The notes under the pieces: generated by a model
Database searches by the model: none
The model's input: only the letters and a program-made list of their open reading frames with translations
What the model was told of the DNA's origin: nothing
Translations under genes and position numbers: made by a program
NCBI GenBank assembly: GCA_030039575.1
Contig: JASHVH010000547.1
Location: 1-7,863 of the forward strand
Length of the DNA stretch: 7,863 bases
Direction: 5' to 3'
Source of the DNA: Acidimicrobiales bacterium
Lineage (GTDB): Bacteria > Actinomycetota > Acidimicrobiia > Acidimicrobiales > Palsa-688
Part shown: in pieces, positions 1-4,823 of the stretch
Position numbering within the stretch: position 1 is the stretch's first letter
How the letters are laid out: each line of letters begins with the position of its first letter

Positions 1-488
1 GGCACTGCGTGCGACCTGACCCGCTCGTCGGCCTCCTGCAGTAGAGGTGTGGTCGGCATCAGGCCCCGCCGGCGTTCGTCGGCCCGGTCGTCGACGGCGC
101 ACGGCCGTGGGCGGTGTGGTAGGTGGGCCTGCGGCTCCATGCTGAAGGCGTGGACCCTGGCCAGGGCGGCCCCCGCTTCCCGGAGCCGGGCGACCGAAAC
201 CGTGGGCGGGAGATCGGCGCTGCCGGACAGGAAGGTCTCCAGGGTGGCAACGGCTCCGCTGGGCCTCCCGTCGAGATCGGCGGGGATCAACCGCGGCGCG
301 GCCAGGCCATGGGCCTCGGCCAGCCCAAGGGCTCGGGCGTTCGTGATCACCCACGCGGCGGCGATCCAGCCCGGGACGGGGACCTTCAAGATCACGTCCG
401 TGGCCCGGGCCGCCGGTCCTTCGATCCTCAGGCGGAACGTGCCCGAAGCGCGGTGGCCGCCGCGACCCAGGCTCTCGGTGGAAACCAC
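1..488 (-). CDS. APH-like phosphotransferase, N-terminal part (runs off left edge)
   Basis: The minus-strand frame from about 488 down to 3 is open and reads as the N-lobe and hinge of the aminoglycoside phosphotransferase/choline-kinase-like family (ATP-dependent small-molecule kinases). Visible pieces in order: a strand-loop-strand with SLGRGGHRASGTFRLRI, a VILKVP strand carrying the likely ATP-binding Lys (residue 35 from the GTG), AEAHGLAAPRLIPADLDG (typical of the family just before the hinge), ALARVHAF, and the segment DERRRGLMPTTPLLQEADER, which resembles family members. The catalytic loop (HxD) and the metal-binding Asp would lie left of position 1, so activity and substrate cannot be judged. 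The GTG at 488-486 is the best start candidate near the first strand. There is no ATG and no clear Shine-Dalgarno, and the frame stays open well upstream, past 660. The start is uncertain and a few N-terminal residues may be missing. Family call fairly sure; substrate unknown. Confidence 0.72.
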   Translation of the reverse strand, partial: MVSTESLGRGGHRASGTFRLRIEGPAARATDVILKVPVPGWIAAAWVITNARALGLAEAHGLAAPRLIPADLDGRPSGAVATLETFLSGSADLPPTVSVARLREAGAALARVHAFSMEPQAHLPHRPRPCAVDDRADERRRGLMPTTPLLQEADERVRSHAV

Positions 489-921
489 CGACGTCCCGCC
501 GACAGCGCCGGCATTTGCTGCCGGCGCCCAGAGCGGGCGTGCGGTGGTGTGCCCAGGATCCCCGACTGGGGCGCATGGCCGGAGGGGATCGGGATGATCC
601 CGTCGAGCCGCGGATGAAGTCTTATGTGCGACCGACCACAGATCGACCCCTTTGTTTGGTCGCGGCCCACTCCGAATATGACACGCCGGTGGCTGCTGGC
701 CAACGGCTGTGACCCACGGCACCCCATCGACGTGATACACCGCGTGCAGGGCGCTCTGCCCGCCCTGTTGCCACCGCGGTCTCGTTGAGAGTGGACCTGA
801 TAGACCGGAACGGCATGGGCGCCGCCATCGACCACCTGCAACCCATGTGCCTGTTTTCCGTGAGACACCGCCAGGATTCAAGCGGCTCCCGGGCTTTCGG
901 CGCGTTCCCGTCGGTTCCAAT
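489..921. other. Intergenic stretch between divergent genes, no convincing gene
   Basis: About 430 bases separate the start of the kinase-like gene (minus) from the promoter of the phosphoesterase gene (plus). Several frames are open, but none has a recognisable motif, a convincing ribosome-binding site or coding-like composition throughout. Part of 620-870 read on the minus strand vaguely resembles transposase sequence in changing frames, but I could not anchor it. The promoter of the kinase-like gene should lie here; I see no clear -35/-10 pair for it. Confidence 0.5.
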
Positions 922-949
922 TTGACCAGGAGCGGGACGACGCTATAGT
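922..949 (+). promoter_or_regulatory. Sigma70-type promoter of the phosphoesterase gene
   Basis: TTGACC (922-927), a 16-base spacer and TATAGT (944-949) form a near-consensus housekeeping promoter. Transcription would start near 956 and give a leader of about 47 bases before the GTG at 1003. No other gene lies between. Such a good match is notable in DNA this GC-rich. I see no clear operator repeat overlapping it. Confidence 0.62.
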
Positions 950-990
950 TACGTGCCTCACCCGTTTGTGGCCTTGAAAACACAGCGCGC

Positions 991-998
991 AAAGGAGG
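991..998 (+). promoter_or_regulatory. Shine-Dalgarno that decides the phosphoesterase start
   Basis: AAAGGAGG is a strong match to the 16S rRNA tail. It sits 4 bases before GTG 1003 and 13 bases before the in-frame ATG at 1012. The GTG is the more likely start, although its spacing is slightly short. With either start the family's N-terminal motif IEHVVVLMLENRSFD is complete. Confidence 0.6.
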
Positions 999-1002
999 AC
1001 TC

Positions 1003-3660
1003 GTGTCATCCATGGGTCAAATCGAGCATGTGGTCGTGCTCATGCTGGAGAACCGCTCTTTCGACAGCCTCCTCGGCTGGGTCTATGAAAACGACACACC
1101 AGAACACAACATCCCGACCTTGAAGGATGGTGAACGGGCGTACGACGGGCTCCAAGGCCTAAACTTGAATGACTACGGCAACGAAGCTAAGGCACAATAC
1201 GACTTCGATATGTCACTCCGCGGCGTACTCGCTGCCGGGAACACCATAACCGAGCACGTCCTTCACTTGGGCGCCCTGTGGGCCACTCCGAACCGTGGTA
1301 TGAGTGATCGGGACTTGGTTATCGAAAATCTTATGCAGTACACGCAGCCCAACGGCCTGCCTCCCGATCCTCCGAATTCGCCAAATCACGAAAAGAAGAA
1401 GTTCTTCGAGAAAAAGTCCGACGATGAGCTTGTCGACATGGCCGCGGCCGTCCTTTACCTTCTGGGCCGTCGCGCGCGCCGTGGCCTCGAACTCAAGACT
1501 ATGACCCCCGAGAATCATCGCAATACCGTTGTCGTCGAGGTGGCAAAAGAGGAAATGCAGCTACGGGAGACGGGGCATGGCCGGCTACCGGTCAGGCCGC
1601 CGGGCGATTACAGGAGCGTCGAAATACAACTCGGGGAGATGAAGAGGAATAAGGACATCGTTGAGATGGCCACGAAGGGTCAGGCGTGGGTGCGCCTGCG
1701 GATCCCGCCGATCCGCGGTGCGAACGCCTTAAACTGCCCGAACTTCTCCCCGGGTGAGGAGTTCTCAGAAGTCACCCGTCAGCTCTACGGCGCCAAGGAG
1801 GCTTCGGGCGTTCCTCAAATGAAGGGCTTCGTCGAGGACTATGTAGAGGTGATGAGGGGGAAGTCTCGAGGCGCTACGCAGGAGGAGGTGCTGCGTTACG
1901 CGAAGCAGGTCATGAGCAGCTATACACCGGACCAGCTGCCCGTCTTGACCAGCCTCGCACGCCACTATGCGGTCTGTGACCGCTGGTTTTCCTCGGTCCC
2001 GTCGCAGACTAACCCGAACCGAGCCTTCGCGTTCTGCGGCACCTCCAACGGTCTTGTGAACAACGGCTTCCTGGAGGAGGACTGGAGGCGGACATTTATA
2101 GAGCAGGTGCTTGGTCTCAAATTAGGCGATGACAGGTTCAATGGCGCGAAAACGATTTTCAACGCGCTAGCGGAGGACAACGGAAAGACAACGTGGAGGA
2201 TCTACTATCGCTGCGGCATTCTCCAGGATAACATACAAAAGGCAGTGGACATTCTTGCCCCCGCACTTGTGCCGATAGTTGGCGTGCCGACTGTCCCTGC
2301 CGCAGCAGTTCTGGGGATCGAAGCGGTCGTTGCGGCTATCGCCGCATTCGGATTTGCCGAATCTCATCTAGCGTACTTGCGAAGTCTTTCCGACGCGTCC
2401 GTAGACTCTGCCTACAGTTACCGGCTGTTCCCTGAGCTGCGGAACATCGCAGGATCGAAGACGAGGGTTGAAAGGTTTGAGGAGTTCCACAAGGCGGCGC
2501 GCGCCGGGACACTGCCAAATTTCACCTTCATCGAGCCGGTTTGGTCCATCAGTGGGCGCAGCGTCGGGGGAGGTGTCTCGAGCTTTAGCTTTCTGCAGCA
2601 CCTGGGCGATGACTACCATCCGCCTTGCAACCTTGACGGCGGAGAAACCCTCGTGGCCAGCGTCTATGAGAGCCTGATCGCGAACCCGAAGGCGTGGAAG
2701 AAGACCCTCTTCATCATCACCTTCGACGAGCCAGTCGGGTCGTTCGATCACGTGCCGCCACCGAGCGCGGTGCCACCGTGGCCTGAAAGCAAGGCGCCGC
2801 GAGGTTTCCAAGAGGGCTTCAAGTTCGACCGATACGGTGCCCGTGTCCCCACACTGCTAATTTCGCCGCTCATCGAAAAGGGCACCGTATTCCGGTCGGC
2901 TACCGACACGCCGTACGACCACACCTCGCTGATCGCCACTGTGCTGAAATGGCGCGGGCTTGACAACAAGTTATCTTCCTTCGGCGCGCGGGCGGAGAGG
3001 GCGCCGACGTTTGAGAACGTGCTCACGCGGACGGTGCCGCGCACCGATGCCCGAGACGTGGGGTTCCTGGCGCGGAGGAAGCGGCAAGTCGGATCCACCG
3101 TCAGGTATTTTGACCGCTTTTACTTGCTACACGAAAACGACCAGGAACGCGGGTGGTGGATCTCGAAGTTCGAAGAGGACCGCGCGGAACTAGGCATTTT
3201 CTCGGTTTTTGGTCAGGACCCCGCCCTCAACGAGTACTTCCCAACGGTGTCCGATCAGAAGGATAAGAGGACCGAGTTTTACTTTGTGGACGCCGATGAC
3301 CGCACGGCCTCGCGCCCGGTGAAGCGCCTCGCGGGCGATTCGGGGTCCGTGAAGTCCAGAGTGAAACTAGTGGCTGTTGACCACGGCTTGGGCTCGTACA
3401 ATGTGCTTGGCGCATGGCGGGACTCCTGGTATTGCTATTATTCAAATGACTACATAGAAGGTGACCACGACCGGAAGGAGCGGTGGGTCATCGCTAAGCC
3501 GGACTGGGAGCCGGAGTCGGCAAATGGGGAGCTCAAATACGGTGAGTGGATCACGCTCGAAAACGAATATTATCCTGGGAAATTCATAGGTGAGTTCCGG
3601 AAGAAATGGGTGAAGTACGAGAGCTACAGGGCGAAGTGGAAAGTCATGCCGATCGAGTAG
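1003..3660 (+). CDS. Phospholipase C/acid phosphatase-family phosphoesterase, large multidomain form
   Basis: An 885-residue member of the phosphoesterase family (Pfam PF04185: bacterial phospholipases C and AcpA-type acid phosphatases), which hydrolyse phosphate esters. Motifs in order: IEHVVVLMLENRSFD (7-21; E16-N17 are the usual metal ligands), PQMKGFVEDY (271-280), CDRWFSSVPSQTNPNR (325-340; T336 sits where the family has its nucleophile), LPNFTFIEP (504-512), DDYHPP (536-541), FIITFDEPVGSFDHVPPP (570-587), YGARVPTLLISP (611-622) and YDHTSLIATVLKWRGL (638-653). Residues 111-245 are an insertion compared with common members, and 417-453 is strongly hydrophobic. After the catalytic part, 695-885 shows three similar aromatic beta-rich units, read here as a beta-trefoil. 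There is no Tat or Sec signal peptide, unlike most characterised phospholipases C. Family members are usually about 450-700 residues. Codon use is more A/T-rich than in the neighbours (ATA, TTA, AAT, TAT common), suggesting transfer. It has its own promoter and stands alone. Family sure; substrate, location and trefoil role unknown. Confidence 0.9.
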   Translation: MSSMGQIEHVVVLMLENRSFDSLLGWVYENDTPEHNIPTLKDGERAYDGLQGLNLNDYGNEAKAQYDFDMSLRGVLAAGNTITEHVLHLGALWATPNRGMSDRDLVIENLMQYTQPNGLPPDPPNSPNHEKKKFFEKKSDDELVDMAAAVLYLLGRRARRGLELKTMTPENHRNTVVVEVAKEEMQLRETGHGRLPVRPPGDYRSVEIQLGEMKRNKDIVEMATKGQAWVRLRIPPIRGANALNCPNFSPGEEFSEVTRQLYGAKEASGVPQMKGFVEDYVEVMRGKSRGATQEEVLRYAKQVMSSYTPDQLPVLTSLARHYAVCDRWFSSVPSQTNPNRAFAFCGTSNGLVNNGFLEEDWRRTFIEQVLGLKLGDDRFNGAKTIFNALAEDNGKTTWRIYYRCGILQDNIQKAVDILAPALVPIVGVPTVPAAAVLGIEAVVAAIAAFGFAESHLAYLRSLSDASVDSAYSYRLFPELRNIAGSKTRVERFEEFHKAARAGTLPNFTFIEPVWSISGRSVGGGVSSFSFLQHLGDDYHPPCNLDGGETLVASVYESLIANPKAWKKTLFIITFDEPVGSFDHVPPPSAVPPWPESKAPRGFQEGFKFDRYGARVPTLLISPLIEKGTVFRSATDTPYDHTSLIATVLKWRGLDNKLSSFGARAERAPTFENVLTRTVPRTDARDVGFLARRKRQVGSTVRYFDRFYLLHENDQERGWWISKFEEDRAELGIFSVFGQDPALNEYFPTVSDQKDKRTEFYFVDADDRTASRPVKRLAGDSGSVKSRVKLVAVDHGLGSYNVLGAWRDSWYCYYSNDYIEGDHDRKERWVIAKPDWEPESANGELKYGEWITLENEYYPGKFIGEFRKKWVKYESYRAKWKVMPIE

Positions 3661-3688
3661 CCATTGACGGAAGCCCCTTAGCCCTGTA

Positions 3689-3725
3689 CCGACGAAGTCG
3701 GGGCCGCTATCGCCGTGTCGCGGCC
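3689..3725 (+). terminator. Tandem hairpins after the phosphoesterase gene, possible terminator
   Basis: CCGAC-gaa-GTCGG (3689-3701) is immediately followed by GGCCGC (3702-3707), a 12-base loop, and GCGGCC (3720-3725). They start 28 bases after the TAG at 3658-3660. There is no U-run, so this is not a classic intrinsic terminator. GC-rich hairpins without U-runs are proposed to end transcripts in some actinobacteria, so termination is an inference from position and stem strength. Confidence 0.35.
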
Positions 3726-3811
3726 ATTGAGGGTTCCGACATCCTGGGGGCATTGCTGATCGCACGGTGAGCTGGAGGCGTTCCGCGTTCGGCGGTGCCT
3801 TCTGGCTCATT

Positions 3812-3863
3812 CTAACGGGCGTAAGGACTCACAGTCTCTTTACGCTCTGGGTGAATCCGTTAG
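3812..3863. repeat. Nested inverted repeat forming a 52-base hairpin
   Basis: The outer arms CTAACGG (3812-3818) and CCGTTAG (3857-3863) are exact complements. Directly inside, GCGTAA (3819-3824) pairs with TTACGC (3840-3845), and GACT (3826-3829) pairs with AGTC (3833-3836) around the loop CAC. The 3' side carries an 11-base bulge (3846-3856). Seventeen pairs in three stacked stems is more than expected for neutral sequence. It lies in decayed DNA with no gene next to it. The outer TAAC/GTTA ends recall integron attC sites, but the core does not fit the RYYYAAC/GTTRRRY consensus. It may be a small structured RNA, a terminator or a mobile-element end. Confidence 0.5.
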
Positions 3864-3974
3864 CGATCGAAGGACATCATCGGGTAAAACGTCGTGGCCC
3901 CAGCCGAGGAACCAGGTGGAGGGCTAGAGATCCTATACGTCGCTCAGCCCCGTCGGACGTGCGGCTTGCGACAA

Positions 3975-4215
3975 CCGCGCCACAGGATGTCTGGTTCGCG
4001 CTGACCGCTACCAAGACGCGGCAAGCAAGGAAATCGCTCATATCGAGACGGTTCTCGCGCAACCACCGCCTACGCAGCGGCCCATCTTTCAACGGTATTC
4101 CAGTACAGAAAAGCGCGACATAACGACGACCGCGCCAGAACGTCCACAATGACGCACTTTCTTGGGAGTCGATGGGGCGACAGCTCCAGATATCCGGCGA
4201 TCTGGTGCGCGGGCC
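3975..4215 (-). pseudogene. Decayed IS5-family-like transposase C-terminus (tentative)
   Basis: Read on the minus strand in shifting frames, this stretch follows the order of the C-terminal end of IS5-type DDE transposases, as I recall it. HQIAGYL (4207-4187) sits where such proteins have a DQIA(N/G)R segment, RHCGRSG where they have RRGRSGGRPP, WNTVERW (near 4102-4082) where they have the conserved RN(T/V)VERC containing the last catalytic Glu, then CGATATGA where ATRYDK is encoded, and finally bases resembling those for an LLW-type end near 3979-3989. The pieces lie in at least two frames and an in-frame stop follows NTVERWAAA, so no function remains. No terminal inverted repeats or target duplication were found. 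The call rests on remembered family patterns and weak matches, so chance resemblance is possible. Confidence 0.35.
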
Positions 4216-4478
4216 ATGCATCGAACCGTAGTGGCCTCTCGCAGGCCATGTCGGGCCCGCACTTAATGCGCTGCATAATGCTCGTGCAAGTGCCTGGCAC
4301 GGACATCCGTTGAGTCCTCCCGCACGGGAGTCGCGGAGCTTATCGGCTCCCTCACCTCCGCGATCTCGGCGAGAAACCTCGCCCGCTTGGACCCCATCGT
4401 GGCCCAGGACGACCAGACAGAGCTCCCGTTGCCGTCCTCGGGGGTGGCCGAGCCGCTGGACACAAGAGGACAAGCCAC

Positions 4479-4694
4479 CACATGGGGACGATCAGAGGGC
4501 CAGTCGCAGCGACGCTGCCTCGTTCACGAGCTCGAGGTTGGCGGGGACAGCACCGGCTCGACCATGCGAACGTGACCATGACGCTTCAGGTCTTCGCCCG
4601 CGCCACCGAAGAAGCGGACCGGAGAGCTGGCGGACTCAGGGGGGAGCGATTCCGTCCGCGGGATGGGCGCGGGATAAATCGCCTAACCCAGTGA
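4479..4694 (+). pseudogene. Degraded tyrosine recombinase (integrase) C-terminus next to tRNA-Glu
   Basis: The plus-strand frame ending at TGA 4692-4694 finishes with HANVTMTLQVFARATEEADR, which follows the end of phage/island integrases (typically GHxxVxMTLxxYxH...). The catalytic Tyr position is Phe (TTC). Upstream in the same frame, VAATL falls where HxLRHTAATL is expected, at nearly the usual distance (15 residues to HANV, about 16 in intact proteins). The HxLRH motif itself is unrecognisable, and the segment between shows no family residues, as after compensating frameshifts. The central and N-terminal catalytic parts are missing. The gene ends 17 bases before the 3' end of tRNA-Glu, the usual position for an integrase beside its attachment site. 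It is best read as the dead recombinase of an old integrated element; the identity rests on pattern recognition only. Confidence 0.5.
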
Positions 4695-4711
4695 AAAACC
4701 CCTGGTCAGCG

Positions 4712-4784
4712 CACCCCCAACGGGATTCGAACCCGTGCCGCCGCCTTGAAAGGGCGGTGTCCTAGGCCGCTAGACGATGGGGGC
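4712..4784 (-). tRNA. tRNA-Glu (anticodon UUC)
   Basis: The reverse complement gives a 73-base cloverleaf. The acceptor stem is GCCCCCA with TGGGGGT (a G1-U72 wobble), discriminator G. The D arm contains TAGCGGCCTAGGA, the anticodon stem CCGCC/GGCGG closes the loop CTTTCAA with anticodon TTC, and the T arm is CGGG-TTCGAAT-CCCG. CCA is not encoded. It reads GAA/GAG codons. The gene lies 14 bases beyond the end of the upstream CDS on the same strand. Its 3' end faces the decayed mobile region, so it is a plausible integration target. Confidence 0.96.
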
Positions 4785-4795
4785 TGGGCGCCTAA

Positions 4796-4823
4796 ATCCT
4801 ATGCCGAGCCGGTTTGCTCGCAA
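4796..4823 (-). promoter_or_regulatory. Probable promoter for tRNA-Glu
   Basis: On the minus strand TTGCGA (4823-4818), a 16-base spacer and TAGGAT (4801-4796) end 11 bases before the tRNA 5' end. This fits a start a few bases upstream of the mature tRNA. The elements overlap the last codons and the stop of the upstream CDS, so the tRNA need not depend on read-through. The -10 and -35 are imperfect. Confidence 0.42.

Larger units (their letters stand above)
3661..4711. other. Non-coding, decayed stretch between the phosphoesterase gene and tRNA-Glu
   Basis: No intact gene is supported over this kilobase. Two GC-rich hairpins follow the phosphoesterase stop codon, then comes a nested inverted repeat. 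Next is a stretch with transposase-like residues in shifting minus-strand frames, then an ambiguous open segment around 4263-4481, and last an integrase-like C-terminus ending 17 bases before the tRNA 3' end. Many overlapping frames are open, but their composition and broken motifs indicate decay. The mixture of recombinase-like scraps beside a tRNA 3' end is what a degraded integrated element would leave. Confidence 0.6.

Noticed and set aside
49..617. Long plus-strand open frames (182 and 164 codons) at the left edge
   Set aside because: They lie opposite the kinase-like gene, are rich in Arg, Pro and Ala as antisense frames of GC-rich genes are, and show no family motif.
428..868. Minus-strand open frame of 146 codons and the nearby 622-846 frame, with some transposase-like residues (HAVPVYQVHS)
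   Set aside because: The 3' part overlaps the better-supported kinase-like frame, and the upstream part matches no family firmly enough. An IS1380/IS1634-type remnant was considered but could not be anchored to a catalytic motif.
3812..3863. Integron attC site
   Set aside because: The outer ends do not meet RYYYAAC/GTTRRRY, the inner stems do not follow L/R box spacing, and no integron integrase is present.
3877..4473. Minus-strand open frame of 198 codons
   Set aside because: Composition is irregular, there is no ribosome-binding site, and it spans the separate transposase-like scraps in different frames; it is open by chance.
4690..4712. Intrinsic terminator of tRNA-Glu
   Set aside because: The minus strand has a TTTTT run, but the flanking CCAG/CTGG arms place it in the loop, not after a stem.
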